Assembly: GCF_943912825.1 (NCBI RefSeq)
Contig: NZ_CALTUX010000001.1
Coordinates: 1 to 64,000, forward strand
Length of the DNA: 64,000 nucleotides
DNA from: an uncultured Anaerococcus sp.
GTDB taxonomy: Bacteria; Bacillota; Clostridia; Tissierellales; Peptoniphilaceae
Direction: 5' to 3'
Under the pieces are notes generated by a model. It worked only from the letters and a program-made list of their open reading frames with translations, was not told the origin of the DNA and made no database searches. Below are positions 31,308 through 42,327 of the stretch, piece by piece; position 1 is the stretch's first letter; the number at the start of each line of letters is the position of its first letter. Made by a program: the position numbers and the translations under genes.

Positions 31308-31715
31308 ATGCCAACAATTAATCAACTTGTTAGAAAAGGTAGAAAGAGCGAGAAATCAAAATCAGATACTCCAGCTTTAGGTTACAACTTCAATACTCTT
31401 AAGAGTAGAATGACACCAAACCAATCACCACAAAAACGTGGGGTTTGTACATCAGTAAGAACTGTAACACCTAAAAAGCCTAACTCAGCTTTAAGAAAGA
31501 TTGCCAGAGTAAGACTTACAAACGGAGCTGAAGTACTTTCTTACATTCCAGGAATTGGACACAACCTTCAAGAACACAGTGTTGTACTAATTAGAGGTGG
31601 TAGGGTAAAGGACCTTCCAGGTGTTAGATACCATATCATCAGAGGTACACTTGATACAGCAGGTGTTGAAGGAAGAAAACAAGGTAGATCTAAATACGGA
31701 GCAAAAAGAGGCTAG
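31308..31715 (+). CDS. rpsL: 30S ribosomal protein uS12
   Basis: 135 aa decoding-centre protein. [11 protein letters not shown] start, streptomycin-relevant lysines intact in [11 protein letters not shown] and [13 protein letters not shown] (wild-type, drug-sensitive residues). AGGAGG precedes the ATG. First gene of rpsL-rpsG-fusA-tuf. Confidence 0.98.
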   Translation: MPTINQLVRKGRKSEKSKSDTPALGYNFNTLKSRMTPNQSPQKRGVCTSVRTVTPKKPNSALRKIARVRLTNGAEVLSYIPGIGHNLQEHSVVLIRGGRVKDLPGVRYHIIRGTLDTAGVEGRKQGRSKYGAKRG

Positions 31716-31725
31716 TAATTAGTTA

Positions 31726-31780
31726 AGGTAAGTGCATAATGTGCCTATTAATATAAAGGTATGTCACGCACTTTACGATT
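31726..31780 (+). promoter_or_regulatory. Structured rpsL-rpsG intercistronic RNA
   Basis: GTAAGTGC (31728-31735) pairs with GCACTTTAC (31768-31776) with one bulge, enclosing an inner GTGCC/GGTAT helix. The long 116-base gap within a tight operon and its position parallel the S7 autoregulatory site of the E. coli str operon. Function is inferred. Confidence 0.45.
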
Positions 31781-31831
31781 AAGATCGAGTACTCAAGATA
31801 TTACACATAATTGGTAAAGGAGGGAAGAAAA

Positions 31832-32302
31832 GTGTCAAGAAAAGGACATATACCAAAAAGAGAGGTAATGCCTGATGCCAAGTATAACGACAGAGTTGTA
31901 ACAAAACTTATCAACAATGTTATGCTAGATGGTAAAAAAGGCCTTGCTACAAAAATAGTTTATGAAGCTTTTGATAAAGTTGAAGAAACTACTGGAACAA
32001 ACGCTTTAGAAGTGTTCCAACAAGCTATGGAAAATATAATGCCTACTCTAGAAGTTAAGGCAAGAAGAATCGGTGGTGCAAACTACCAAGTACCAATGGA
32101 AGTTAGACCAGAAAGAAGACAAACACTAGCCCTAAGATGGTTAGTAAATTTCTCTCGTGCTAGAGGCGAAAGAACAATGGTTGAAAGACTATCTAAAGAA
32201 ATTATCGATGCATCAAACAATGCGGGTGCCGCAGTTAAGAGAAAAGAAGAGATGCATAGGGCAGCAGAAGCTAATAAGGCTTTCGCGCACTTTAGATATT
32301 AG
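31832..32302 (+). CDS. rpsG: 30S ribosomal protein uS7
   Basis: 156 aa, the exact family length, from the GTG at 31832 with GGAGG 8 bases upstream; a TTG seven codons earlier is rejected. [20 protein letters not shown] start, [19 protein letters not shown] core. It nucleates the 30S head and is a classical translational repressor of its operon. Confidence 0.97.
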   Translation: MSRKGHIPKREVMPDAKYNDRVVTKLINNVMLDGKKGLATKIVYEAFDKVEETTGTNALEVFQQAMENIMPTLEVKARRIGGANYQVPMEVRPERRQTLALRWLVNFSRARGERTMVERLSKEIIDASNNAGAAVKRKEEMHRAAEANKAFAHFRY

Positions 32303-32314
32303 TTAGGGGGATAG

Positions 32315-34387
32315 ATGCCTAGACAGGTTGCACTTAAAGATACCAGGAATATAGGAATTATGGCCCACATAGACGCAGGTAAAACTACTTGTACAGAAAG
32401 AATCCTATACTACACTGGTAAAATTTATAAAATCGGAGATACCCACGATGGAACAGCAGTAATGGATTCCATGGACCAAGAAAAAGAACGTGGTATCACA
32501 ATAGGATCTGCTGCAACAACAGCATTTTGGAAAAACCATAGAATTAATATTATCGATACACCAGGCCATGTTGACTTTACTGTAGAGGTTGAAAGATCAC
32601 TAAGAGTACTAGACTCAGCAGTAGCCCTATTCGATGCTAAAAGTGGTGTAGAACCACAATCTGAAACTGTTTGGAGACAAGCTGACAAGTACAACATCCC
32701 AAGAATTTGTTTTATAAACAAAATGGATGCTACAGGTGCAGATTTCTTCATGGCAGTAGATACAATAAAAGATAAACTAAAAGCAAATGCAGTACCATTA
32801 GAAATTCCTATAGGAAGCGAACAATCTTTTGAAGGTGCTGTAGACCTTGTAACTATGCAAGCAGTCACATATTCATCTGAAGACCTTGGAGCTCATCCAA
32901 AATATTCTGAAATCCCAGCTGAATTAAAAGATCAAGCTGAAGAATACAGAAACAACCTTCTTGAAGAATTATCAGAAGTTGATGATACAATCATGATGAA
33001 ATACCTAGAAGGCGAAGAAGTAACTGAAGATGAAATCAAATCAGCAATCAGAAAAGCAACTATAGCACAAAAAATATTCCCATGTCTACTAGGTTCAGCC
33101 TACAAAAACAAGGGAGTACAACCACTACTAGATGCAATAATAGACTACATGCCAAGCCCAGTAGATGTACCAGCTATAGATGGCGTTGACCCTAAAGACC
33201 CAGATGTTGTAATCGAAAGACATCCTGGAGATGATGAGCCAACAGCAGCCCTAGCATTTAAAGTAGTAACTGACCCATATGTAGGTAAGTTAATCTATGT
33301 TAGAATCTATTCAGGTACAATCGAATCTGGTTCATATATATATAATGCTACAAAAGGTAAGAGAGAAAGAGTTGGACGTATCATGCAAATGCACTCTAAC
33401 AAGCAAGAAGAAATCCCAACAGGTTATGCTGGAGATATCGTAGCTTTATTAGGTCTTAAAGATACAACAACAGGTGATTCCCTATGTGACCAAGATAATC
33501 AAATTATCCTAGAACAAATGGAATTCCCAGATCCAGTAATCTCAGTAGCAATCGAACCAAAAACAAGAGCATCTCAAGATAAGATGATCATCGGTCTTCA
33601 AAAACTTGCTGAAGAAGATCCAACCTTCCAAACAAGATCAGATGAAGAGACCGGTCAAACAATTATCTCAGGTATGGGCGAGCTTCACCTTGAAATCATC
33701 GTAGACAGACTTCTAAGAGAATTCAAAGTAGAAGCAAACATCGGTAACCCACAAGTAGCTTACAGAGAATCAATCACTAAAGAAGCAGAAGCTCAAGGTA
33801 AGTTTGTAAGACAATCCGGTGGTAGCGGACAATACGGTGATGTAATGCTAAAGGTTGAACCAGGCGAAGAAGGATCAGGAATCACATTCGAATCCAAAAT
33901 CGTTGGTGGTGCAGTTCCAAAAGAATACATCAGACCAGTTGAAGAAGGTGTTAGAGAAGCTGCAGCAGCAGGTGTACTTGGCGGTTACCCAATGGTAGAC
34001 GTTCATGTAACCCTATTTGACGGATCTTACCACGAAGTCGACTCATCAGAAGTAGCCTTCCACGTAGCAGGATCAATCGGATTTAAGAATGCTGTAGAAA
34101 AAGCAGGCCCAGTCCTACTAGAACCAATCGAAAAAGTTGAAATTACTACTCCAGACGAGTATCTTGGAGATGTAATGGGTGATGTATCATCAAGAAGAGG
34201 AAAGATAGACGGTATGAATCCAAAAGACGGAATCCACGTACTAGATGCCTTCATTCCACTATCAGAAATGTTCGGATATGCTACAGACCTAAGAAGTAAG
34301 ACCCAAGGTAGAGCAACCTACTCAATGGGCTTTGACCACTATGCTGAAGTTCCAGCATCAGTAAGAGATGAAGTAATTAATAAATAA
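32315..34387 (+). CDS. fusA: Elongation factor G
   Basis: 690 aa translocation GTPase. G1 AHIDAGKTT, switch [10 protein letters not shown] and G4 NKMD are all intact, followed by domains II-V ([12 protein letters not shown] in domain IV). AGGGGG Shine-Dalgarno. Between rpsG and tuf in the str operon. Confidence 0.98.
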   Translation: MPRQVALKDTRNIGIMAHIDAGKTTCTERILYYTGKIYKIGDTHDGTAVMDSMDQEKERGITIGSAATTAFWKNHRINIIDTPGHVDFTVEVERSLRVLDSAVALFDAKSGVEPQSETVWRQADKYNIPRICFINKMDATGADFFMAVDTIKDKLKANAVPLEIPIGSEQSFEGAVDLVTMQAVTYSSEDLGAHPKYSEIPAELKDQAEEYRNNLLEELSEVDDTIMMKYLEGEEVTEDEIKSAIRKATIAQKIFPCLLGSAYKNKGVQPLLDAIIDYMPSPVDVPAIDGVDPKDPDVVIERHPGDDEPTAALAFKVVTDPYVGKLIYVRIYSGTIESGSYIYNATKGKRERVGRIMQMHSNKQEEIPTGYAGDIVALLGLKDTTTGDSLCDQDNQIILEQMEFPDPVISVAIEPKTRASQDKMIIGLQKLAEEDPTFQTRSDEETGQTIISGMGELHLEIIVDRLLREFKVEANIGNPQVAYRESITKEAEAQGKFVRQSGGSGQYGDVMLKVEPGEEGSGITFESKIVGGAVPKEYIRPVEEGVREAAAAGVLGGYPMVDVHVTLFDGSYHEVDSSEVAFHVAGSIGFKNAVEKAGPVLLEPIEKVEITTPDEYLGDVMGDVSSRRGKIDGMNPKDGIHVLDAFIPLSEMFGYATDLRSKTQGRATYSMGFDHYAEVPASVRDEVINK

Positions 34388-34405
34388 TTAATATAGGAGA
34401 GAAAA

Positions 34406-35602
34406 ATGAGTAAACAAACATTTGAAAGAAGCAAACCACATATTAATATTGGTACAATCGGCCACGTAGACCACGGTAAAACAACAACAACAGCAGCAAT
34501 CACACAAGCCCTAAACAAAAAATACGGCACAGGTGAATACATCGACTACGAACACATCGATAAAGCTCCAGAAGAAAGAGAACGTGGAATCACAATCAAC
34601 ACATCAGTAGTAGAATACGAAACAGAAAACAGACACTACGCACACATCGACGCTCCAGGCCACGCTGACTACGTTAAAAACATGATCACAGGTGCAGCAC
34701 AAATGGACGGTGCAATCATCGTAGTATCTGCAGCAGATGGTCCAATGCCACAAACAAGAGAACACATCCTACTAGCAAGACAGGTAGGTATACCAAAAAT
34801 CGCAGTATTCCTAAACAAAGAAGACCAAGTAGATGACCCAGAACTAATCGAACTAGTAGAAATGGAAGTAAGAGACCTACTAAACGAATACGACTTCGAC
34901 GGCGACAACTGCCCAGTAGTAGTAGGATCAGCACTAAAATCACTAGAAGAAGGCGGAGAAGGTCCATGGTCAGACAAAATTCTTGAACTAATGGCAGATG
35001 TAGATGAATACTTCGACATCCCAGAAAGAGACAACGACCAACCATTCCTAATGCCAGTAGAAGACGTAATGACAATCTCAGGCCGTGGAACAGTAGCAAC
35101 AGGTAGAGTAGAAAAAGGAACACTAAAAGTAGGCGATACAGTAGAAATCGTAGGACTAACAGAAAAAACATCTCAAGCAGTAGTAACAGGTGTAGAAATG
35201 TTCCATAAATCACTAGACCAAGCAGAATCAGGAGACAACGTAGGAGTACTACTAAGAGGTGTTCAAAGAGACGAAATCTCAAGAGGACAAGTACTAGCAA
35301 AACCAGGTTCAGTACACCCACACACAGAATTCGAAGGTCAAGTATACGTACTAACCAAAGAAGAAGGTGGACGTCACACACCATTCTTCTCAGGCTACAG
35401 ACCACAATTCTTCTTCAGAACAACAGATGTTACAGGTGACATCCAACTAGAAGACGGAGTAGAAATGGTAATGCCAGGAGACAACGCAACATTCAAGATC
35501 ACACTTCAAAAGCCAATCGCTCTAGAAGAAGGTCTAAGATTCGCTGTTCGTGAAGGTGGTAGAACAGTAGCATCAGGAGTTGTTTCTAAAATCGTTAAGT
35601 AG
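34406..35602 (+). CDS. tuf: Elongation factor Tu
   Basis: 398 aa GTPase delivering aminoacyl-t[12 protein letters not shown] (G1), DAPGHADY (G3), NKED in the G4 position and the C-terminal [16 protein letters not shown] are present. The gene is extremely biased in codon use (ACA, CTA, GAA), as expected for very high expression; this makes long spurious open frames on the opposite strand. Last gene of the str operon. Confidence 0.98.
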   Translation: MSKQTFERSKPHINIGTIGHVDHGKTTTTAAITQALNKKYGTGEYIDYEHIDKAPEERERGITINTSVVEYETENRHYAHIDAPGHADYVKNMITGAAQMDGAIIVVSAADGPMPQTREHILLARQVGIPKIAVFLNKEDQVDDPELIELVEMEVRDLLNEYDFDGDNCPVVVGSALKSLEEGGEGPWSDKILELMADVDEYFDIPERDNDQPFLMPVEDVMTISGRGTVATGRVEKGTLKVGDTVEIVGLTEKTSQAVVTGVEMFHKSLDQAESGDNVGVLLRGVQRDEISRGQVLAKPGSVHPHTEFEGQVYVLTKEEGGRHTPFFSGYRPQFFFRTTDVTGDIQLEDGVEMVMPGDNATFKITLQKPIALEEGLRFAVREGGRTVASGVVSKIVK

Positions 35603-35618
35603 TCCCATTATATACGGG

Positions 35619-35708
35619 TGACGGATGAAATCCGTCATTTCTGAGACGAGGAAAAGCCGAGTCCAGAAACTTGTTGTAAAGAAGCAAAGTTTCTTTACTA
35701 GGACAACT
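35619..35708 (+). ncRNA. Three-hairpin structured RNA downstream of tuf
   Basis: P1: TGACGGAT-GAA-ATCCGTCA, a perfect 8-bp stem. P2 (35638-35669): TTTCTG/CAGAAA, a bulged A, GAC/GTC, facing GA dinucleotides (possible tandem G-A pairs), then GG/CC closing an AAAAG loop. P3 (35676-35698): GTAAAGAA/TTCTTTAC with a possible outer GTTGT/ACAAC. A terminator follows. No known riboswitch family was recognised. It may be a tuf 3'UTR element, a processed sRNA, or the leader of the lipoprotein gene. Confidence 0.5.
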
Positions 35709-35730
35709 TGAATCATTAAAAAATAATTTT

Positions 35731-35757
35731 AAAAAGCGGGCCTGTGCTCGCTTTTTT
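35731..35757 (+). terminator. Terminator after tuf region
   Basis: AAAAGCGGGC / GCTCGCTTTTTT hairpin. Its end is 15 bases before the next ATG, so the structured RNA upstream could control read-through. Confidence 0.85.
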
Positions 35758-35771
35758 ATTTAGGAGTATCT

Positions 35772-37046
35772 ATGACTAAGAAAAAAACTTTCTTTCCATT
35801 TTTGTTTGCATTAATATTAATACTTACTTCTTGTGGATCATCAACAAAAGTAAAAGAAGAAGTAAAAGAACAAGCAAAAATAGAAGAAACTAAAGAAATA
35901 AGCAAAAATACTAAGCCTGAAAAAAAGCCCATAGGAGAACCTTATGAAATTGGTGTTACACCAGATGATTATAATATGGATTATGATACATCAAGGCTTT
36001 TATCTCTAGAAGATAAAAAGAGCAAATATTATCCAAAAGATGGGGTAAGGGGCTTGTATTTTAACACTGGATCAATTAATATCCCAGAAGTTTATGAAGG
36101 CATAATGGGAATGATAGAAGAAAGTAACTTAAATGCCGTAGTAATAGATGTAAAAGACGATTGGGGAAATATAACAGTAGATTTTGATACTGATAATGAA
36201 GACATCCAGTATGCAAATACTAAGCTTATTAATGCCAAGACCCTAATAGATGACCTACATTCAAGAGGAATTTATGTTATAGGAAGGATTACAACTTTCA
36301 AAGATTCAATCATAACAAAAATTCACCCAGAATGGGGTTTTACTAAAGAAGATGGCAGCCTATGGGCTAATGGCCACCAAGAAGCCTTCATGAATCCTTT
36401 CCTAAGAGAAGTGCAAGATTATAATATCCATATAGCAGAGCTAGCGGCAGAGGCTGGTTTTGATGAAATTCAATTTGACTATGTAAGGTTTGCTGAAGGC
36501 TTTGAAACCTTTGCTGACAGCTTAGATTATTCTAGAGGGGAATATGAAAAAGAAAATATGGATGAAGGAGATAAGAGGGTTGCAGCCATTACAAATTTTG
36601 TAAAAAGAGCTAGGGAATCTGTCCAAGCTTATGGTAAGCCAATATCTGTAGATGTCTTTGGTTATGCCCTACAAGCCGGTAGAGCAAGTGGTATAGGTCA
36701 AGACTTTTCAGAAATATCAAACCAAGCTGACATAATGTGTTCGATGATATATCCATCTCACTGGGGTCCATATTCCTTTGAGATTGAAAAACCAGATTTA
36801 GAACCTTATGAGCTTGTAAAAAGATATCTAAAAGAAGAAAAGAAAGTATTTTCAAAATTAGAGCATAAACCACAGTCTCGTCCTTGGATTCAAGACTTTA
36901 CAGCTTCTTGGATAGGAGAGGGAAATTGGATGGAATATGATGCTGACGCAGTCCAAGCTCAAATAGATGCAATTTATGAAGCAGGTCAAAATGAATACCT
37001 AATATGGAATGCAACCAATAAATACTCTAAAGGAGTAGATTACTAA
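35772..37046 (+). CDS. Lipoprotein with putative glycosyl hydrolase domain (DUF4015)
   Basis: 424 aa. Lipoprotein signal with lipobox LTSC, a Lys/Glu-rich linker (about 25-65), then a TIM-barrel-like domain: GVRGLYFNTGSIN, NAVVIDVKDDWGNI, GIYVIGRITTFKD, FDEIQFDYVRFAEG, ISVDVFGYA, PSHWGP and PWIQDF. These are landmarks of the DUF4015/GHL family; DVKDD and DEIQFDYVRF probably hold catalytic acids. The substrate is unknown but probably a cell-surface glycan. It starts just after the tuf terminator and converges on an AraC gene. Confidence 0.85.
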   Translation: MTKKKTFFPFLFALILILTSCGSSTKVKEEVKEQAKIEETKEISKNTKPEKKPIGEPYEIGVTPDDYNMDYDTSRLLSLEDKKSKYYPKDGVRGLYFNTGSINIPEVYEGIMGMIEESNLNAVVIDVKDDWGNITVDFDTDNEDIQYANTKLINAKTLIDDLHSRGIYVIGRITTFKDSIITKIHPEWGFTKEDGSLWANGHQEAFMNPFLREVQDYNIHIAELAAEAGFDEIQFDYVRFAEGFETFADSLDYSRGEYEKENMDEGDKRVAAITNFVKRARESVQAYGKPISVDVFGYALQAGRASGIGQDFSEISNQADIMCSMIYPSHWGPYSFEIEKPDLEPYELVKRYLKEEKKVFSKLEHKPQSRPWIQDFTASWIGEGNWMEYDADAVQAQIDAIYEAGQNEYLIWNATNKYSKGVDY

Positions 37047-37048
37047 TA

Positions 37049-37070
37049 AGGGGCCTAAGGCCTCTTTTTT
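37049..37070 (+). terminator. Terminator after DUF4015 gene
   Basis: AGGGGCC-TAA-GGCCTCT stem followed by Ts. Confidence 0.85.
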
Positions 37071-37099
37071 AGTATAAAAATAAGACTAGTAAACTAGCC

Positions 37100-37945
37100 T
37101 TATAATCTGTGCTTCTTTCTAAATTGTGAAGGGGTTTCCCCAACTTTTTTCTTAAAAACTTGGTTAAAATAGGACTGAGAGTTAAATCCTACAATAGCTG
37201 ATACCTCTTCCATTGTGTGGTTTGTTGAAATGAGGATGCTTTTAGCTACTTCAATTCTTTTTAAGATTAAATATTCAATTGGCGTAATCCTATACGATTG
37301 CTTAAATTCTGAAATAAGATGAAACTTATTCATATAAGCCATGGCAGATAGGTCTTCTAGTTTTATATCCTCATGGTAGTTGGCGTCAATGTAAGATTTG
37401 ATATAATCAATTTGTCTGTTGACTCTCTTATCGTGCTTAACATTGATTTTCTTTCTGTATTTTCTAAAAAGGTTAATAACGAAACTAGAAGCTAGAGCGG
37501 ATGCCAAAGATTTAGCAAAAAGATCATTTCCCTTATATTCTCTAACTATATCGCTAAAAGGTCCTTCAAATTGTAAGGACTTATCTTTATTGTCAACGTG
37601 GAAATAATCTACATCTATACTTTCACCATCTTTAATTCCAGCTATAGAGATACTTTCTATTCCAAAACCAATAAGCTTGCATGAGCTTACATTTTTGTCA
37701 ACATAGAGAGTGTGGCCAATATTTGGATTGATTATAACAAGGTCACCTGCATTAAAATCAATTACTTCACTTTCTATGGAAAGCTTTCCAAAACCTTCAA
37801 CAAGATAATAAAAATAAGTAAATGGATGGAATTGAATCCTGCTAGTGGCGTTTTTTGCAAGTGAATTCTCCTGGGCATCTAAAATTCTTATATCTATATG
37901 GTTTGTTGAATTGTCATTTTGTAAAAATGCTTGTGTGTTGTTCAT
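37100..37945 (-). CDS. AraC-family regulator with cupin sensor domain
   Basis: 281 aa. An N-terminal cupin-like half (HPFTYFYYLVEGFGKLSIE, FNAGDLVIINPN) and a C-terminal pair of HTH motifs (residues about 180-280: DIKLEDLSAMAYMNKFHL, TMEEVSAIVGFNSQSYFNQVFKKKVGETPSQFRK), the AraC/XylS signature. It is transcribed away from dnaG and towards the DUF4015 gene. Ligand and targets unknown; carbohydrate sensing is typical. Confidence 0.9.
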   Translation of the reverse strand: MNNTQAFLQNDNSTNHIDIRILDAQENSLAKNATSRIQFHPFTYFYYLVEGFGKLSIESEVIDFNAGDLVIINPNIGHTLYVDKNVSSCKLIGFGIESISIAGIKDGESIDVDYFHVDNKDKSLQFEGPFSDIVREYKGNDLFAKSLASALASSFVINLFRKYRKKINVKHDKRVNRQIDYIKSYIDANYHEDIKLEDLSAMAYMNKFHLISEFKQSYRITPIEYLILKRIEVAKSILISTNHTMEEVSAIVGFNSQSYFNQVFKKKVGETPSQFRKKHRL

Positions 37946-38181
37946 TAAGTCCTCTAATCTTTTGTAATATGTATTAAAATGGGTTTAATAACCTATCTTT
38001 GTCAATATTATACTATATTTTTTAGGAAAATTTAACAAATACCATTTCAAAATACATCTTAGTTTTAGAAAAAATTGAAATATCGATTATAAAATTTTAT
38101 ATATAATCATGTTTATAATATGATTAAAAAAGATAAATTGATATAAAAGTTAATAAAAGTATAGTTTGATTAGGTGATAAG

Positions 38182-39852
38182 ATGAGATTAATATCAGATG
38201 ATATGGCAAATCAAATAAAGGAAAGTTCAGATATTATAGATATAATAGGTGAATATGTCGACTTAAAGAGGGCGGGCTCCTCCTATAAGGGATTGTGTCC
38301 ATTTCATAATGAGAAAACCCCATCATTTACAGTTGACAAGAAGAAACAATTATTTCACTGTTTCGGATGTGGAGCAGGAGGAGATGTTGTTTCTTTTATA
38401 ATGCAAAAAGAAGGATTATCCTATCCAGAAAGCTTAGAATTTTTAGCAAATAGGGCAGGAATAAATTTAGTTTATCAAAATAATCCTCAGGAAAATAAAT
38501 ATAAAAACCACCTATATGACATCAATAAAGATATAATGATGTTTTTTTATAAAAATTTACTTACTAACAAGGCACCTCAAGATTATTTATTAAAAAGAGG
38601 CCTAAGAAGTAATATTGTAAATACATTTATGCTTGGTTTTGCTAAGGATTCTTGGGATGATTTATTAAATTTTGCAAGATCAAAAGGCTATAAGGAAGAA
38701 GATCTCTTATCCTTAGGTCTAATTGCCAAGTCAAAAAATGGAAATTACTATGATAAGTATAGGAACAGAGTAATATATCCAATAATTGACATTTACGGCA
38801 GAGTTATTGGTTTTGGTGGAAGGGCAATAGATGATGCTATGCCAAAATATTTAAATTCGCCCGAGTCAGATATTTTTAAAAAGAGATACAACCTCTATGC
38901 ATTAAATATCTTTAAAAAACAAAACAAAAGAGACTTAATATTGGTTGAAGGTTATATGGATGTTATAGCTTTAAATAATTGGGGTATAGATATAGCTGTA
39001 GCTAGCCTTGGAACAGCTTTTACAATAGAACAAGCCAAACTTGCCAAAAGATATGCTGATAATATATATGTTTGCTATGACTCTGATGGAGCTGGTATTA
39101 AGGCTACAAGAAGGGCTATAGATATTTTTAACCAGGCAGATATAAGTGTAAATATCATAGAGCTTGAAGCAGGTCTTGATCCTGATGATTTTGTTAGAAA
39201 GTATGGCAAAGAAGCCTTTTTAGACAGGATGGATAAGGCCTTAGACCAGTATAATTATAGGTATAATCAAATATTGGATTCTTATTCTAAAGCGAGTGAT
39301 AATGAAAAGTTTGATAAGCTTAATTTATTTATAGAATTTTTAGCAAGTATCAAACAGGATCTTACAAGAGAAATTTTTATTAATAACGTATCAAAGCTAT
39401 TTGACATTGAAAAATCAACTTTAAAAGAGGCTATTTCAAAGTATAATATTAAACAAAATAGGGGAAGCTTCTTTAATAATAGGCCTATTGAAAAGAAAGT
39501 TATAGTTAAGGAAGAAAAGTTAGATTTTAACCAATATGAATTAGAAATTTTAAGGCTTATTTTTTTACAGCCTGATGATTATAAAAAAGAGTCTGAATAT
39601 TTTGATAAATTTTTGAAAAATCAAAAACTTATAGATTTTAAAGAATTTTTGATAAATAAACAGGCTAGTAAATTTGATAAGCAGGATAAGGATTTTAATT
39701 TCATTTTATCCTATGTGATGAATGACAAGAATCCTATCTTGGTAAATGAATTAAAGGATAAGATTAGCCTATATGAAAGGCTCCAAAAGATAAAGAAATT
39801 AAGAGAAACTGGGCCTACAATTAGTAAGGGGAGAGATAATGACCAGCGATGA
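38182..39852 (+). CDS. dnaG: DNA primase
   Basis: 556 aa. CHC2 zinc finger (Cys39, His42, Cys60, Cys63), RNA-polymerase-like core with EGYMDVIAL and the Toprim acidic residues YDSDGAG, and a short helicase-binding C-terminus. It overlaps the start of rpoD by 14 bases, the ancient macromolecular-synthesis operon arrangement. The 236-base upstream region is AT-rich with several -10-like sites but no single clear promoter. Confidence 0.96.
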   Translation: MRLISDDMANQIKESSDIIDIIGEYVDLKRAGSSYKGLCPFHNEKTPSFTVDKKKQLFHCFGCGAGGDVVSFIMQKEGLSYPESLEFLANRAGINLVYQNNPQENKYKNHLYDINKDIMMFFYKNLLTNKAPQDYLLKRGLRSNIVNTFMLGFAKDSWDDLLNFARSKGYKEEDLLSLGLIAKSKNGNYYDKYRNRVIYPIIDIYGRVIGFGGRAIDDAMPKYLNSPESDIFKKRYNLYALNIFKKQNKRDLILVEGYMDVIALNNWGIDIAVASLGTAFTIEQAKLAKRYADNIYVCYDSDGAGIKATRRAIDIFNQADISVNIIELEAGLDPDDFVRKYGKEAFLDRMDKALDQYNYRYNQILDSYSKASDNEKFDKLNLFIEFLASIKQDLTREIFINNVSKLFDIEKSTLKEAISKYNIKQNRGSFFNNRPIEKKVIVKEEKLDFNQYELEILRLIFLQPDDYKKESEYFDKFLKNQKLIDFKEFLINKQASKFDKQDKDFNFILSYVMNDKNPILVNELKDKISLYERLQKIKKLRETGPTISKGRDNDQR

Positions 39853-41641
39853 TAATAAATTGCTTGAAGACGAAGTTCTAAAAGAGATTATTGATGAGTT
39901 TATAGCTATAAGTGAATCTCAGGATGGGGTACTAACTTATAGTCAGGTAAACGGATTTGATGATTTTATTGATTTAGAAATAGAAAGTCAGAAATTTATA
40001 ATAGAAAAAATCACATCTTCAGGAATTGAAATCGTAGAAAGATCTGAAACAGAACTAGATAAGGAAGAAGAAGTTGAGGAAGAAATCGACGATGAAGAAG
40101 ATGATGATGAAATTGATGAAGAAGAAATTGAAAAAGATATAGATAAGTCTGTAGATGATTTAGCAGGTCTTAAGCTTGATGATCCCGTTAAAATGTATTT
40201 AAAGGAAATTGGTAAGGTAAATCTTTTAACAGCTACAGAAGAAATAATTTTATCAAGAAGGATGGAGGCTGGTGAAATAGCCAGAAAATCCTTAAACGGT
40301 AATAAGTTTAATAAGCAAAACAAGACAAAACTTGCCAACGATGTATTTTTTGGAGACCTGGCTAAAATCTTAAGAAATGCTAATGATAAGCTTGCATTAG
40401 GTCAGGATATAGACAAAGAGACATTTGAAGATCTTGATGGTTTGGTTAATATGGGTCGTTTGTTTAATCAAGTAATGAATGATGACCTTGATAAAGACCA
40501 GCTTGAGCAATTAAATGCTAAGATTTTAATATGCAATATAGCCCAACAATCAGTTGATGACGATGAATTAAGCAAGAGGGAAGCAAATATCTTATGTGAC
40601 CTTTTTGATTCCTTTGATCATATGCTCAAAATAATAGAAAACTCTGAGGTTGTAAACCTAGTATATCAATCATTTAATGATTTGCTCAAAAAAGCAGCTA
40701 ACAAAGACTTCATTAAGACAAATGACCAAATGGTAATAGATAATCTTATAAAGATATCAGAACTTGCTGGCCGTCTTGAAGCTAATGCCCTATTAAGCGA
40801 GGACGAATCATCCTTTTTACTTTATATGATAGATAAAAGAGACTTCGCTCTTAAAATGCTTAATAACGAAGAATTTACAAATGAAGAGATAAGCATATTA
40901 AAAAAACAAATCTTAGAATCCCAAAGAGCAAAGGAAAAACTAGCTGAAACAAACCTAAGACTTGTCGTATCTATTGCTAAAAAATATGTTGGCCGTGGAA
41001 TGAACTTCTTAGATTTGATTCAAGAAGGAAATATGGGCCTTATGAAAGCAGTCGATAAGTACGACTATAATAGAGGCTTTAAGTTTTCAACCTATGCTAC
41101 ATGGTGGATTAGGCAAGCTATAACCCGTGCTATAGCAGACCAAGCAAGAACAATAAGAATACCAGTTCACATGGTAGAGACCATAAATAAACTTGTAAGA
41201 ATCCAAAGACAATTGGTACAAGATTTAGGAAGAGACCCATCAAATGAGGAAATAGCTGAAGCTATGGGCATAGAAGTAGATAAGGTATCTGAGATTAGAA
41301 AGATTGCCCAAGAGCCAGTAAGTCTTGAAACTCCAATAGGTGAAGAGGATGACAGCCACTTGGGAGATTTCATAGAAGATGATACTGCAATCGACCCAGG
41401 AGAGGCAGCAAATTATTCAATGCTAAGGGAACAATTAAACGAAGTTCTATCATGCCTAGGGGCGCGTGAAAAAAGAGTCCTACAGTTAAGGTTTGGTCTA
41501 ATTGATGGGACACCAAGAACCCTAGAAGAAGTAGGCAAGGAATTTGATGTAACTCGTGAAAGAATAAGACAGATAGAAGCAAAGGCTCTTAGGAAATTAA
41601 AATCACCTAACAAGAGCGAATTATTGAAAGACTTTTTATAA
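39839..41641 (+). CDS. rpoD: Primary sigma factor with expanded non-conserved region
   Basis: 600 aa, against about 370 in Bacillus. Region 1.1 is acidic, with an Asp/Glu run near 80-105. Region 1.2 ([18 protein letters not shown]) is followed by an about 195-residue helical insert (about 160-355). Regions 2-4 start at about 360 ([20 protein letters not shown]), with [16 protein letters not shown] (2.4 region) and [17 protein letters not shown] (4.2). The insert matches the position of the large E. coli non-conserved region. GGGGAG precedes the ATG within the dnaG end. Confidence 0.96.
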   Translation: MTSDDNKLLEDEVLKEIIDEFIAISESQDGVLTYSQVNGFDDFIDLEIESQKFIIEKITSSGIEIVERSETELDKEEEVEEEIDDEEDDDEIDEEEIEKDIDKSVDDLAGLKLDDPVKMYLKEIGKVNLLTATEEIILSRRMEAGEIARKSLNGNKFNKQNKTKLANDVFFGDLAKILRNANDKLALGQDIDKETFEDLDGLVNMGRLFNQVMNDDLDKDQLEQLNAKILICNIAQQSVDDDELSKREANILCDLFDSFDHMLKIIENSEVVNLVYQSFNDLLKKAANKDFIKTNDQMVIDNLIKISELAGRLEANALLSEDESSFLLYMIDKRDFALKMLNNEEFTNEEISILKKQILESQRAKEKLAETNLRLVVSIAKKYVGRGMNFLDLIQEGNMGLMKAVDKYDYNRGFKFSTYATWWIRQAITRAIADQARTIRIPVHMVETINKLVRIQRQLVQDLGRDPSNEEIAEAMGIEVDKVSEIRKIAQEPVSLETPIGEEDDSHLGDFIEDDTAIDPGEAANYSMLREQLNEVLSCLGAREKRVLQLRFGLIDGTPRTLEEVGKEFDVTRERIRQIEAKALRKLKSPNKSELLKDFL

Positions 41642-41643
41642 AA

Positions 41644-42327
41644 ATGGAAGATAAAAAAAGATTACTAGACATAGTTAAAATACTAGATAAAAATAAAAAA
41701 GTCATAGATGTAGGAACCGATCATGGATTGGTTCCTTTATATTTGGCAAAAAATAATATATCATATGACATAACAGCAACAGACATCTCAAAACCGTCCT
41801 TACAGAAGCTAATCGATAGGTTAGATGATAATACATCAAAAACAATAAAAACTATCCATACAGACGGTTTTAAGGGCCTTAAAAGCGAAGATAACCAGGT
41901 AGCTATCATTGCAGGTATGGGAGCAAATACAATTATCGATATAATAAATGATAGCATTGAATTTGTAAGAAATTTAGATTATCTTATTATAGAATCAAAT
42001 ATAAATACAATTTTACTCAGAGAATATCTTATCGATAATGATTTTGACATAGAATTAGATTTTCTAAGCTATGAAAAAAGAAAGTATTATGATATTTTGA
42101 AGGTCAAGAATAAGAAAACAAGAGATTTGAAATTCGAAGAATACTATTATGGCTTTACAGATATTGAAAATAAGAGCAAACTTCTATTAGAAAAGATAAA
42201 AATCGACAAGGAAAAAAATAATAATTTCCTATATCATATAAAAGAAAATTCAGATGATAAAGACGCAATCAAAAAGATAGAAGATAGGCTAGAAGCTATA
42301 AGAAAGGTGGAAGAAAGGTGCAAATAA
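41644..42327 (+). CDS. trmK: tRNA (adenine-22-N1) methyltransferase
   Basis: 227 aa. SAM motif IDVGTDHGLVPLYLA, then ATDIS, and IAGMGANTIIDII, typical of TrmK/YqfN, plus a C-terminal coiled helical extension. Methylates A22 in the tRNA D-arm. The start is 2 bases after the rpoD stop and the end overlaps the next gene by 10 bases, indicating translational coupling. Confidence 0.9.
   Translation: MEDKKRLLDIVKILDKNKKVIDVGTDHGLVPLYLAKNNISYDITATDISKPSLQKLIDRLDDNTSKTIKTIHTDGFKGLKSEDNQVAIIAGMGANTIIDIINDSIEFVRNLDYLIIESNINTILLREYLIDNDFDIELDFLSYEKRKYYDILKVKNKKTRDLKFEEYYYGFTDIENKSKLLLEKIKIDKEKNNNFLYHIKENSDDKDAIKKIEDRLEAIRKVEERCK

Noticed and set aside
34716..35405. 229-aa open frame on the strand opposite tuf
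   Set aside because: Leu/Val/Arg-rich shadow caused by the extreme codon bias of tuf; no start signal or domain.
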